NCBI GenBank assembly: GCA_021432605.1
Contig: MU271149.1
Location: 1,302,001-1,366,000, forward strand
Source of the DNA: Coniochaeta sp. PMI_546
Lineage: Eukaryota; Ascomycota; Sordariomycetes; Coniochaetales; Coniochaetaceae
Reading direction: 5' to 3'
DNA length: 64,000 nucleotides
This document shows positions 1-10,934 of the stretch, piece after piece. Within the stretch, counting starts at the first letter, position 1. Each line of letters begins with the position of its first letter. The notes below the pieces were generated by a model. That model was not told the DNA's origin. It did not search any database and saw nothing but the letters and a program-made list of their open reading frames with translations. The position numbers and the translations under genes were made by a program.

Positions 1-483
1 TGGTCCGATAGAAGAAACAAGTGATTCAACCTTCTCGTCCCCTTTGTTCTGATTCTTAGACTTGCCTATTCATTTCCCATCTTGTCGCTCTCTTAAAAAG
101 TTTCCACTTCGCATCTTTCTTCAACGCCAACTCTTCAATAAGTCAGCAAAATCGTCACCATATAAACAGCCTGCAACCCCACAACAGTGCGTCCAAACTT
201 TCGAATCAGAGATCTACGATATAGCGATTTGGAAGATTCCCACCTTCCCGGCAGAATTGGTTGTGCAGTGAGACTTTAGCCAACTTCCTTACTGGGCAAC
301 CCTGTGCATTGAACACCTGGACACTGGCACCTTGGCTGCTGCCGCTCGACATACCGTTTCAGACAAGGTCAACTGGAAACCTGGGGACAGATCAGACCGC
401 CGCCCGAACTGCCGAAGAGCACTCTATACACTCTGGCATCTTCCAAATCCTATTAATCATCCGCGACCTCCTACGTACGGACC
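1..483 (+). promoter_or_regulatory. upstream region and probable leader of ERO1
   Basis: This stretch lies before the ERO1 start codon. It is pyrimidine-rich in places and holds short ORFs on the + strand (for example 62-271) that resemble no family I know. It is most simply the promoter and 5' leader of ERO1. No clear TATA box or unfolded-protein-response element was seen, and the window edge may cut the promoter. Confidence 0.5.
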
Positions 484-2485
484 ATGAAGTCGGCCTCACG
501 TCTATTCTATCTGACCCTATTCGCACTCTGGAGTCCGCGGATCCAATGTCAGAACCAACCAGATTCTCAAGATGCTTGCGTGGTACGCTCTCGCAGACTC
601 CTTTCTTCTCTTATGCCTCCTCCCTAGCCACATTATAGCTAGCTGTCCAGCTGTAGCAGCTACACCTTCTACATACCAAGTTACCCCCTCTAACGCCTCC
701 TTTTACCAGATCTCCCCCAAAGCCATCGTCAGTGATGCATGCGCCTCTTACTCCACCCTCGAGCGGCTAAATCGCAACGTCAAGCCGGCTCTCGACGATC
801 TCACCTCGACGACTGACTTCTTCTCCCACTACCGCCTGAACCTCTTCAACAAAAAATGTCCGTTTTGGGACGACGAGAACGGCATGTGCGGCAACATTGC
901 CTGCGCAGTAGAGACCCTAGACAACGAAGAAGACATCCCCGAAGTATGGCGGGCTAGCGAACTTGGCAAGCTAGAAGGGCCTCTGGCCAAACACCCTGGC
1001 CGGAAAATACAAAAAGAGAAGCCCATGCGCCCGCTCCAAGGCGGGCTCGGCGAGGGTGTCGGCGAGAGTTGCGTGGTAGAATACGACGACGAGTGCGACG
1101 AGCGAGACTACTGCGTCCCCGACGACGAGAGCGCCAGCTCCAAGGGGGACTACGTCAGTCTGCTCCGCAACCCGGAGCGCTTCACCGGCTACGCCGGCGA
1201 CGGCGCGAAGCAGGTGTGGGACGCCATCTACCGCGAGAACTGCTTTCAGAAGAGCTCCTTCCCGTCGTCCGCCTCGCTCGGCAGCGAGCCGCAGTCCAAG
1301 GGCCCGGCGGCGATGGACTTCAAGGCCGTCATGGAAGCCGCGGGTCGACAGCACGTTCTCGAACAGCAGCGTCAGTCTAACCCGTTGACGCCGTTCGTCG
1401 CCAAGACGGGGCTGGAAGCCGAGGACGAGTGCCTTGAGAAGCGAGTCTTTTACCGGGTCATCTCCGGCATGCACGCTAGCATATCTACCCATCTGTGCTG
1501 GGACTTTCTCAATCAGACGACTGGCCAGTGGCAGCCCAATGTGGCGTGCTACGTCAACAGGCTGCACAAGTTCCCGGACCGGATCAGCAACCTCTACTTC
1601 AACTACGCCCTGCTCACCCGGGCCATCGCCAAGCTGGGCCCTTACCTCTCCGAGCCCGGCGTATACACCTTCTGCACCGGCGACCCGTCCGAAGACGCGG
1701 CCACCCGCGCCAAGGTCCTGGCGGTGGCGGAGCAGGCGTCCAGCGTGCCGCAGATCTTCGACGAGAACCTCATGTTCAAGAACGGCGAGGGGCCGAGCCT
1801 GAAGGAAGACTTCCGGAACCGGTTCCGCAACGTGTCGAGGCTGATGGACTGCGTGGGCTGCGACAAGTGCCGGCTGTGGGGCAAGCTGCAGACGGCCGGC
1901 TACGGCACGGCACTCAAGGTGCTGTTCGAGTTCGACAATGGGAGCCCCGAGATTCCCGTGCTTAAGAGGACGGAGCTGGTGGCGCTCTTCAACACGTATG
2001 CGCGGCTGGCCAGCAGCCTGAGCGCGATCCAGAAGTTCAGGGCCATGGTCGAGGGGGAGGGGGTGCAGGAGGAGAGGGAGAGGCCGAAATTGGCCGGGTT
2101 GCCGGATTGGGCTACGAAGCCTAGGCATGTCATTGTGCCGGAGGCGAAGAGGGGGGTTGATGGCGAGGGAGATGGTGAGGGCGAGGGCGAGGGGGGTTGT
2201 CCTTTCGACGAGCAGGAATCGATCGGGGAGGCCTTCAATCGCGAGCTGGGCAAGGTCATCAAGGCGTACAAGATGGTGCTCCAGAGCTGGTTCAACTTCC
2301 CTCGCAACGTGTAAGTCTCAGATACCCGTCCGCTCCGTTTCTTCGTGGTGTGTATCTACTGACATTTCCCCCGCAGTCTCAATGTCGCGTGGGGAGAGAT
2401 GTACAGGGCTTGGAAGGCCTTTTCCGGCCGGCCTGTGCCTCCTCGGACGTGGAAGTGGGAACACCCTGACCTGGATGAGCTCTAA
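484..2485 (+). CDS. ERO1: ER thiol oxidase Ero1
   Basis: Ero1 is the FAD-dependent oxidase that reoxidises protein disulfide isomerase in the ER lumen and passes electrons to oxygen. The model is join(484-582, 710-2310, 2377-2485), about 602 residues. Exon 1 encodes a signal peptide (MKSASRLFYLTLFALW). The 127-nt first intron ends in a pyrimidine tract plus CAG, and the join keeps phase at CV|ISPKAIVSDAC. Family hallmarks are visible: the shuttle-cysteine segment CPFWDDENGMCGNIAC and the active-site C-x2-C-x2-C in CVGCDKC. The last exon supplies the usual Trp-rich tail and stops at 2483-2485. A Gly/Glu-rich stretch sits near residue 540, and the protein ends in LDEL. It converges on USB1. Family identity is very secure; the exact first exon is inferred from splice signals and phase. 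Confidence 0.93.
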
Positions 2486-2747
2486 ACAGGTGGTTATAAA
2501 AAGCTTTGGATATTGTTTGATTCGTTTCGTGCATTCGACTCCTATAAGACAGGACGTCTCGGAGTTGTGGCGGTACTTCATAGGGCGGCGTTGGCTTCCT
2601 TCCCTGTCTGTCTATACAGCTGCATACCTAAGATATTATATACTATATAACAAGACCATATACCGTGTGTGCCTGACCGTGTTTTTCTTTTGTGTATCTC
2701 GCGGGCAACATCCATGACATGTCGTCAAGAAGTCGTCAGAAACGGAG

Positions 2748-3758
2748 CTAGATTCCAAACAGCCCCCTTGATCTCTTGCTAAGCTCTCTTGCGAGCGGGA
2801 TGTGATTCACCACGTTGCCAACCTTGGCCTTGACGCCGTCTACCTCGAACTCTGTCTGTCTGATAGCATCTCTAAATTCCGCATCGGCAAAGACCTCTTC
2901 AGTCTTCTTCCTGAGCCCCTGGTCTGGCTCGGCAAACGACCAAGCGATCGAGACATGGAAGGCGTCTCCGATGCGCGCATCGTCGGCCCACTGGTACAGC
3001 CGTGGCTGGCCGTAGGCCGCAACTGCGGCGTTGCATCTTCCCAGGATGGCGGTCAACTCTGGATTATGATTGCGCGGCGCATTCTTTTCCCCGGCCTTCT
3101 CCTCGCGCTCGTCTCGCAAGGAGCTCGAGCGGCGCCTCTCAAGAGGACTTCTCACCCTCAAGACCAAAAAGCTGCGGTTTGACTCGGCCGTTCGATGCCA
3201 TTCCACACCGCCCTGGCAATTCAGCATGAAAGGCGCTATCCTGGCCGACCGGATCTTATCCGTGACCTGCTCCAGAAACTCATCCTTCTCCGCGGTCGAG
3301 AGCACAAATGGCCGGGATAGACTGACGTGCAGAGGTAAGGGTGCCCCCAGATCGCTGGTCAGGAAATCGGTGAGCTCGACGACGTCTTTGAGCTCGGATC
3401 GGAGCCTGGCGAGGAAGGAGGTGAGTAGGGCGTGTTGGGCGGGTGAGGGCCGCCACTCTATGTAGATGTGCGAGGGCCAGTTGCCGGGCACGTGGGGGAT
3501 CTGGCGGCGGCGGCCTTGGTGGAGGGCTGGGTCGTCTGTTGTGCTTTGGCGGACGGTGGAGGCGTATAGGTCGTGGAAGGTTGAGGGGAGGGGAGGGAGG
3601 GTGTTGGAAGTAGATGAGAGCTGGGACAGGGACGGTGGATGAGATGGAGATGGAGCTGGGGCAGTGGATGGGGAAGAGTGTGAAGGTTTGCGCTTCTTGG
3701 CTGGTGGTGGTGAGGGAGAGGCTTCCGAGTCGGAGGAGGAGTAGTCTACTAGGCCCAT
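2748..3758 (-). CDS. USB1: U6 snRNA 3'-phosphodiesterase Usb1
   Basis: Usb1 is a 2H-family phosphodiesterase that trims and caps the oligo(U) tail of U6 snRNA in the nucleus. The gene is a single exon of 336 residues. The two catalytic H-x-S motifs are both present, HVS at about residues 144-146 and HVS at about 268-270, each in a hydrophobic strand as expected. The N-terminal 60 residues are Ser/Pro-rich and contain a basic KKRKP patch that could be a nuclear signal. The insert between the two halves (about 205-230) is charged and poorly ordered. It is convergent with ERO1, whose stop lies 262 nt away. The start follows from the first ATG (MGLVDYSSSDSE), which matches the usual acidic start of fungal members. 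Confidence 0.88.
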   Translation of the reverse strand: MGLVDYSSSDSEASPSPPPAKKRKPSHSSPSTAPAPSPSHPPSLSQLSSTSNTLPPLPSTFHDLYASTVRQSTTDDPALHQGRRRQIPHVPGNWPSHIYIEWRPSPAQHALLTSFLARLRSELKDVVELTDFLTSDLGAPLPLHVSLSRPFVLSTAEKDEFLEQVTDKIRSARIAPFMLNCQGGVEWHRTAESNRSFLVLRVRSPLERRRSSSLRDEREEKAGEKNAPRNHNPELTAILGRCNAAVAAYGQPRLYQWADDARIGDAFHVSIAWSFAEPDQGLRKKTEEVFADAEFRDAIRQTEFEVDGVKAKVGNVVNHIPLARELSKRSRGLFGI

Positions 3759-4860
3759 CTTATGTCATCTTTTTGTGTCGGTCTCTCTGTGTTTGAGATA
3801 GTACACTCATGCATCTCTGTTGTCTGAATAGCGGTTTACGTCCAAGTCTTGTGATATTGTCACGCTGGAAGATGTTTCCATGCAGGGTCTAGGGTGCCGC
3901 TTGGCTGCGCTAGGGCGGGTCATCTGGTCCCGGTAGCGCGGGGAGACGGACACGGCGGCGTGGCCGGAGGGGTGTGATTGGAGCAGATCGTTGCTATTTT
4001 CAGTGCCGAACTTTGGTTTAGCTACCTACACGTGTAACACATACCGGTACCTTTCCCATGACCACACTTTAGCATCGGTGGGCAAAGTGAAGTGTGTGCA
4101 TACGCAGATTTATTTGCACAAGCAATTTTCGTGAGTTATGCGATGAAAGCACTGAGCAAGGGGCTGATAAGCTCAAGGCTTCTGGCTGGCTGGATGGATG
4201 TGGATGAAGAAAGACCAAGGAAGACGAGGCGAATTGAAGAAGCGAGTCTGTGTAGTGGTTTGCTGAAGAAGTTCCCGCCTAATGCAGGCCACTGCAGACC
4301 GTTGCAGAGGTGTGCTGTTACCCCTGGCTGTCCTGGCTAAATGCCAGCAAACATGACGTCGCACAGGGCCGACCAGCCGGACTTTTGGCTGCATTACACG
4401 TAGAGGCATAAGTGTAGGTGCTGTGCGATCCCGCCTGCCCCGCGTTTGCAGAGCTGCTGTATTTGTGTAGACCTTCACGTGTGGTGTAGAGCCGCCCTCT
4501 TTGACGGACTTCTTAATTGATCAATATCTCACCCCCCCACCGCCGAATACATCGCATTCTCACTCAGCGAAAGTAGCCGTACATCTCTTTATTTTGGCGG
4601 CTATACAGCAGCAATTCTTACTTCGCTTTTATTCTCACATTCACGTCTTTTCACTTCTTGGTCGCCGGCGCCGCATATCGTTCGCTTTCATCGTCACCGC
4701 CGCGACCAGGTTCCTTCGATAGCTTCACTTTCAACATCGGCGAACCGCATCTCTTACAGCCCTGTCGCAGTTTATTCAGACTGTAACTTCGCACCCGCGG
4801 CCGACTCGGCGCGCAAATAACGGACTAAAGCAGGTCTAGCACGACTAAGCGGCGCCCAGA
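3759..4860. other. divergent intergenic region USB1 / Pal1-like gene
   Basis: This 1.1-kb stretch separates two genes that point away from each other. The right third is CT-rich, as expected for the leader of the Pal1-like gene. Short ORFs in it (such as 4092-4340) show no protein-like composition. I see no repeat or RNA gene. Confidence 0.5.
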
Positions 4861-7025
4861 ATGGATGACTACGATGATGTCGTTGGGGACAAACAGTGGG
4901 TATGTCAAGATCCGCTTTCTCATCTCTACGCTCGTACATCACAACGCCGAGCAAAGACCAAAACCCTTGTGCGGGAAACAACGACTACACACCCGTCAGC
5001 CATGTCCTTCAGTGAGGGAAATCTTTGAACCGCTTCTCAATGATATTGCGCGCCCTGGTCTTCACCATTCCGAAAGTCGAGCATGTGCTACAAGTGTAGA
5101 TTGCGATTGCAGATTTTATCATCATTGTGATTTTGAGTGCCTTATTATTTCATACCTGGCGGACATACCTGGCGGACGTTCCTGGCATTGAATCAAGCTT
5201 TCTTTGGATGAAGGCCCTAAGCCTGGCCCAGCGCGGTGGATCTGCGGCTGTGGCTTGACCTGACTTTGTGCCCCTACCCCTGTCGCTGCTTGCGTCACTG
5301 CTTCCGGCCGTCGTACCTTGCTTCATACCAGCCTTACGTAGGCTGTCCAACTACCGGTCCTTCCGGTGGAGGCTGCTTTCGTATTTATATCTTCAGGGTC
5401 CATCTTGCAGTCATCGCGTGTCATGTCTTTTCATACTCAAACTCACAACTGACCTGGATCTTTCTTCAATTACAACAGGCCAAGAAGTACATCCTCGACC
5501 CTCTTCACGGCCCCGAACCCAGCCAAGAGTGTGGTCCAGGAAGTTCTTTTCGCAACCCAAACGGCCTCCAACGCTCGCTCTCAGTGCAAACCAAACCAAC
5601 AAAGGTAAAGAAGTCTCCCAATCGCTACAAGCCGTTACCAACTCCGCCGGTATCTTCGAGCCCGACCCAGTCGCGTTTCCGGCCTAAGCTACCTCCCTCA
5701 CATCCTTCGAGCCCCGCTATATTCGACACATCAAGGCACCGGAATCTGCCAGACGAGGACACCGAGCACGACGTAAAGCTCCTTCACAACTTTCTTGTTA
5801 GAAGCCAGAGTGTAAACGAGGCACGCACGACGTCCAACTTCAGGCCTCGTCGCGAGTTTCCGCCCAGTGCTAGTCTGAATCGCAGTAAGACTGTTCACAC
5901 TGCACATCCGCGCGAGACGAGCTGGAACCAGGGTACCATTCTTACCCGCAAGAACAGCGTCACTTCCAACAGGAACCGCCCTGTGACCCCAACAAGCCAA
6001 AAGGGTCCACGCAGCCCCAGCAGTATTGTTGCTTCCCCCGTGGCCTCTCCACTAGCTTCTCCAATGGCGTCTCCAGCCGCAAGAAACATGGACGCGGACA
6101 AGGGCAAGGGCCTACGACGGTCAGGCTCGCTCAATGCCAGATATCCTGGCGACATGTCTCACCGCCCGCTCGACACCATCAAGCAAGAACAGCGTGCAGC
6201 AATGCGAGCTCCGCATCTCCACAACCCGCGCCACAGGCAACCAGCTGATACGATCGACACCCTTGATCACAGTGGTATTATTGATGTGCCATACCACCAT
6301 GAAGGCCCGTACGACGCGACCTTGGCCAGCCGCAATACCAAGAAGCGCTATTCCCCTCTTGATGCAGTGAAGGACAGCAACGAGGAGGCGATTAGGGCAA
6401 CCCCTCGTGAATACATCAAAGATTCACTCACCAAGCACGTGCCTTTGCAGGGTACCGCCGTAGTGCCCCCGGGAATGCGAGACATGAGCGGACGCACGAT
6501 GGAGTACGAAGAAGGCGCAGATCTGATGCGCGAGAGTGATGCACCTGGCGGCGCCTATAAGCGCTACGAGGGTATTGTAAGTACCCACATCCTACCCACC
6601 CGCACCACCCTCGTGCCACAAACCAGGAACTGACGAAGCTTGACCAGCGTTATCGCGACGATGATCTCAAGGGCAAGGGCGAGCCATCGTACACCATTGA
6701 GCACGACCGCAAAGAGCAGAAGGCTAGGCTCCGTCGGCGCGCGGGATCGCTCAGCGAAGGCGGCAGCCAGGTGTACGAGATGCAGCCGCGCGCGAACGGC
6801 TCCTCGCGTAAGGACCACGGAGCGCACGTGCGCCAGCGCAGCATTAGTCACGTCGACGAGCAGGCCGGGCCAGCGTCGTCGCTTATGCCCCACGAGAGCC
6901 GGGATGCTTATGCGACGGACTCGGACCTTCGTCGCCGTAACACGACGGGCAACAAGTTTGCCGAGGGTCTTAAGCGCCGGTTCGGTAGCTTGAGGCGGAA
7001 GAAGAACCCGGAGGAGGCCTATTAG
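4861..7025 (+). CDS. Pal1-family cell morphology protein
   Basis: Pal1 proteins act at the cortex in polarised growth and endocytic patches. The model is join(4861-4899, 5479-6576, 6627-7025), about 511 residues. Exon 1 encodes only 13 residues (MDDYDDVVGDKQW) and joins in phase 0 to AKKYILDPLHGPEPSQE, which resembles the N-terminal block of this family. The Pal1 core is at about residues 278-350: GIIDVPYHHEGPYDATLASR, then an SPLDAV..SNEEAI.ATPRE segment and VPLQGTAVVPPG. The middle is Ser/Pro-rich and disordered, with SPVASPLASPMASP repeats. The C-terminus is a basic segment (NKFAEGLKRRFGSLRRKK) that may bind membrane. Intron 1 is 579 nt, much longer than its neighbours' introns; intron 2 is 50 nt. 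Family assignment is good; exon 1 rests on phase and splice signals. Confidence 0.82.
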
Positions 7026-7804
7026 GATGTCTTGCGGAAATTGTTCGCCGGAATACGAGGGCTTGATTGAGTACACATGCTCAGCTGGTGTGAGGAGTGG
7101 TTGACTGTGTTTGAGTATACGTGGGAATTCGAAATGAGCCCGACATGGCTTATGCGGATCCGAGTTACGACAAGTTGACTTCGGTCATTGCCTTTTGCTA
7201 TGTTTTGAACTTTGTACAAAGGGATTGGCGTTTGGACCCAACTTGGCTTTCTGTGTCTTATCGGACAAATTGGTCCGGTTCGCTCTCCACATAGTTGGGT
7301 GGTTAGGATGCGATGGTTTTGTTGTCACGATTACCAGGATTGTCGGTAATAGAAAGGGATACACGTTGGCAGGTATTATGTTCACGATATCGTAACATTA
7401 GGGATCAGGGTACAAGGAGGGGAACGGCTTTGGACTTTCTAGTCGTGTGGACGGAGGGTCCCCCAGTCGAAGCGCTGGAACTAGCAACGATGTCTTGAGA
7501 CCAGGGGTGATGATGACCAGTTATTCTGTTGTGAACATTGTAACAATAGGGATTACACCGTGCACACATTCAATGAAAGAAAAAATAAATCCTTGCTAGA
7601 TATTCCGTTTTATGGGTGTTTGAACATGTGCCAAAACCTGAGGCCTTCCACACACAAGTCAATTAAGGGCATGATCCTCCGTGGGCTACGAGCCAGCATG
7701 GGCTGTTTCCCAACAGATGGGTAGGTATCGTCAAACATGAGGGATTCACATGTCTAATATGGTATTACACTCTATATCCCTTCCTTCCTGCCTTCCTCCG
7801 TCCC
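7026..7804. other. convergent intergenic region
   Basis: 3' flanks of the Pal1-like gene and of the ACSF3-like gene. No coding-like ORF, repeat or RNA gene was recognised. Confidence 0.5.
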
Positions 7805-9837
7805 CTAAAGCTCATCCCCGCTGAACTCATCCTGGAAGATCTCCTTGACCAACAGTTTCTTATTAATCTTCCCCATGGCATTCCGGGGTATGTGATCCAC
7901 CACCCTCAACACCTGCGGGATCTTGTAGTTGACCAGCCTCGACTTCAGCGCCCTCCTCATGTCGAGCGCACTCCACCGTCCGTCGGGCACATTCTCCTTG
8001 TCCAGTATGACCACCGCCCCGACCTTCTGCCCCCACTTCCCGGACGGCACGGCCAGGACGGCCACCTCGGCCACCTGCGGCAGGGCCAGCATCTCCCTCT
8101 CCACCTCGAGGGCGGAGACCTTCTCCCCGCCGGACTTGATGATGTCCGCGCTGCGCCGGCCGAGGATGAAGTACATGTCGCCCCGCGTCCAGTCCCTCTG
8201 GGACGGGAGGTTGCTCTCCCCGGCCCCGGCCACGGGGCGGCGGACGGCCACGTCGCCCGTCTTGAACCAGGGCTTGCCGCCGTCCGCGGCGGGGACGAAT
8301 TCCTTCCGAGTGGCCTCCGGGTTGCGCCAGTACTCCTTGAAGATGGTGGCTCCGCGGAGCTGGATCTCGCCCGCCCGCTCGCGGCCGGTGGCGGGGTCGA
8401 CCTCCTGGCCGGGGGGGATGATGGTGTCGGTCTCGATGTCGACCAGGCGGGCCTCGACGCCCGGCAGGGGCCAGCCGACGGAGCCGTCCACCCTGTCGGC
8501 GGGAGAGAGGCCGCAGGAGAGGGCCATGCCGACCTCGGTCATGCCGAAGCGCTCCAGGAGGATGTTGCCGGAGGAGAGGTCGGTCCAGGCGCGCTTGATC
8601 GGGGTCGGGAGGGCGGCGGAGCCGGAGATGGCGAGGCGGAGGTTGCGGGGGGAGATGGCGAGGCGGGTGGCGGATTGCAGGTCGGGGGCCAGGAGCTTGT
8701 GCGTCGATAGCAGGCGGGAGTAGACTGTTGGTACGACGGTGAAGAAGGTGATTGGTTTTCTTGGGGAGGACGGGTCGGGGACCTGGTCGGGGGTGAGGAA
8801 GGGGGCAGCGAAGCGGCGCCACACGGCGTCGGCGTTGAAGGGGAACTGGAACTCGATTGTGCTCCCTGAGAATAGGGGGGTGAAGAGCGCGTTGATAGTG
8901 CCGTGGATGTGGTGCAGGGGGAGCACGTGCAGGAGGTGGTCTTTTGGGGTGTATTCCCAGGCGTGGATTAGGGAGTGCGCCTGGGCTGTCATTACGGATT
9001 GAGGGAGGAGAACTCCTTTCTGAACACCTGCTTAGTATGGATACGCCGTGTCATGGTGGAAGCGAAAAGGCTTACGGGTCGATTAGTGGTGCCCGAGGTG
9101 TACAACATCATGCCGGCCTCGCCTGGGTCGGCGCCCTCCAGCGTGACAGTCTCATGGCTGGCTCCTCCGTGGAATTTCGGTAGCTGAAGGTGGTCCGGCC
9201 TCTCATTCAGCTGGGTGCTCAGCACTTTCTTAGCTTGCGGCGCAAACTTGGCTGATGATAGCAGCATGGACGCCTCGCTGTGGTTCAGGATGTACTGAAG
9301 CTCTAGCGCGGGGAAGGCCGGCGAGAGAGGAACAGCAATTGACCTGGCTGCCAACACAGCTAATAAGGTGACTATGCAGAATGTCAGTCTTAGTTATCCT
9401 TTCTCCCGTGACAGGAAGAGGTTACGATGAGATAGCTTACCTACATAGTCGTAGCTGTTCTCCACCAAGAATGCAATGCGCTCCCCTTCAAGGTCCGTCT
9501 TACCGGCCTTTTCATATATGCGGTTGCGCGTCTTGCAGACATCCCCTAGGAGCTCTCCGTATTTAAACGTCCTCCCACTGTTTGAATGGATGACGGCGGT
9601 TGAGCTGGGGTCATGCCGGGCAATGGCCTCGAACACAGGGAGCTTGGGCAGCGTGGACGCCATTCTATAGGAAGGGATAATGCTAGGTACACGAGCCGTG
9701 GTAATGAACGACTGTCTGACAGAGGCCGAGGGAGCGGTATAACACAGAAAGGAACGTGAAGATGAGCCTGTTTTGCTCAGAATGCGCCGCAAGCCAGGAG
9801 CCAAAGACATGGAGAGAAGGGAAGGCGAACAAGACAT
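7805..9837 (-). CDS. AMP-forming acyl-CoA ligase, malonyl-CoA synthetase (ACSF3) type
   Basis: ANL-superfamily enzymes adenylate a carboxylic acid and transfer it to CoA; the ACSF3 type makes malonyl-CoA, mainly in mitochondria. The model is complement(join(7805-9019, 9076-9371, 9441-9837)), about 635 residues, with two introns of 69 and 56 nt that keep phase. The P-loop YTSGTTNRPKGV is created across the second splice. The substrate/adenylate motif RFGMTEVGMALSCG is followed by GSVGWPLPGVEARL, which fits ACSF3 better than long-chain or 4-coumarate ligases. Then come the TGD motif and a C-terminal lysine region MGKINKKLLVKEI. The first 58 residues are rich in Ser, Arg and hydrophobics without acids, so they look like a mitochondrial presequence. 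A second Met (MASTLPKLP, 9663) would give a shorter form. The substrate is inferred from motif similarity. Confidence 0.82.
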
Positions 9838-10467
9838 TAAGAGGGGGGGGTTTCCGCCTCGCGTCTCGCAGCGGAGGGTAAATGTAACAGATACAAGAAT
9901 TTAATATAGTACAGGGGTTCTGGAATCGGGGTTCAATTCGTCCAAGATGCACCTATGCCGAGTCCGGTGCATCCTATCTTTTACCGGGACGGAGGCGACG
10001 GGCAGCAAGCATCGGCAATTGTGAGCTCTCAGCTTCTAGCGCTTCAGGAACAGCATCTTTTTTCTCGGTCGTTTTTTTTCTGTTGGGTCCGCCGATCGTG
10101 TGATGGCGCATGGGTGCGGCAAGCCACCGGGGGGGCGGGGGGATGACGGTACGTACCTTAGCATGCAGATGTTGGCTTGGCGGCGAGGTACCGCGGTACG
10201 TGGACTGTGCGTAAGGTACCTGAGGTCTGACAAGCGTTGGATGCCGTGGGGAAGTCCTCAGCTGTAACCCCACACTTCATCCCATGTCCGCATGGCGCGC
10301 ATCCATGGTGGGGACCAGCAGAACGTGCTTTCCCAACAGCTGGCAAAGCTCCTGTCGGTTGATTTGGCTGTTCGGCAGCATTTCAACATTGCGAAGGATG
10401 CCAACCTGAGCTTCAATCATCAGATTCAAAACCCCCAACGCCAATTCGCCCGCTCAGCCTTACCCAT
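9838..10467. promoter_or_regulatory. shared divergent promoter, ACSF3-like / BolA
   Basis: A 630-bp region between two outward-facing genes. It holds a cluster of GGTACC-type palindromes: GGTACGTACC at 10148-10157, GTACCGCGGTAC at 10188-10199 and AGGTACCT near 10215. Similar elements occur elsewhere in the window, so a regulatory role is only inferred. Confidence 0.5.
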
Positions 10468-10934
10468 ATGCTGCGCAGGTCAGCTCTCAGCCTCGCGAGA
10501 GTAGCCCGCCGGCCATATTCCGCAATGGCTTCGCAAACACCCGTAGAAGACACAATCCGGGAGAAGGTATAGCACCTTGACTCACACTCCAATTACCTTG
10601 GCCATGAAAATGTGCAGTCCTACGACATTGTCGCTAACCGTTGCCATAGATAACATCTGCCCTCCAACCCTCCCGCCTGGAGATCCACAACGACTCCCAC
10701 CTCCACGCACACCACAAGGCCATGGCCGGCAGCACGTCGCGCGAGACGCACTTCCGAGTCATCATCACCTCCGACGCCTTCAAGTCCAAGATGCAGCCCG
10801 CCCGCCACAGGCTAGTGTACTCGCTTCTCAAGGACGAGATGGCTCGCGAGGGCGGAATACATGCGCTGCAGCTACGGACCATGACGCCCGAGGAGGAAGA
10901 GAGGAGGAGAGCTGCCGAGGGAACGGCTGAGTAA
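10468..10934 (+). CDS. BolA-family protein (BOL1/BOLA1-like)
   Basis: BolA proteins pair with monothiol glutaredoxins to handle [2Fe-2S] clusters; the mitochondrial type supports maturation of lipoate synthase and related proteins. The model is join(10468-10566, 10650-10934), 127 residues, with an 83-nt intron (GTATAG...CATAG) in phase 0. The BolA domain begins at about residue 34 (ITSALQPSRLEIHNDSHLHA) and includes ETHFRVIITSDAF, the RHRLVY helix start with the invariant His, and GIHALQLRTMTPEE. The N-terminus (MLRRSALSLARVARRPYSA) is a clear Arg-rich amphipathic mitochondrial presequence. A second in-frame Met at 10525 (MASQTP) would start a form lacking it. The protein lacks the extra Cys seen in the BOLA3 group. 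Confidence 0.9.

Noticed and set aside
971-2128. 385-codon ORF on the - strand across ERO1
   Set aside because: Antisense shadow caused by the GC-rich third positions of ERO1; low-complexity composition with no family features.
7805-7820. GDEL at the C-terminus of the ACSF3-like ligase as an ER-retrieval signal
   Set aside because: The protein has a mitochondrial-type leader and no signal peptide, so the tail is probably coincidental.
7863-8822. Long ORFs on both strands over the ACSF3-like gene (7863-8822 -, 7892-8710 +)
   Set aside because: Pro/Arg- or Gly/Ala-rich shadows of the ligase frame; the ligase has full catalytic motifs.
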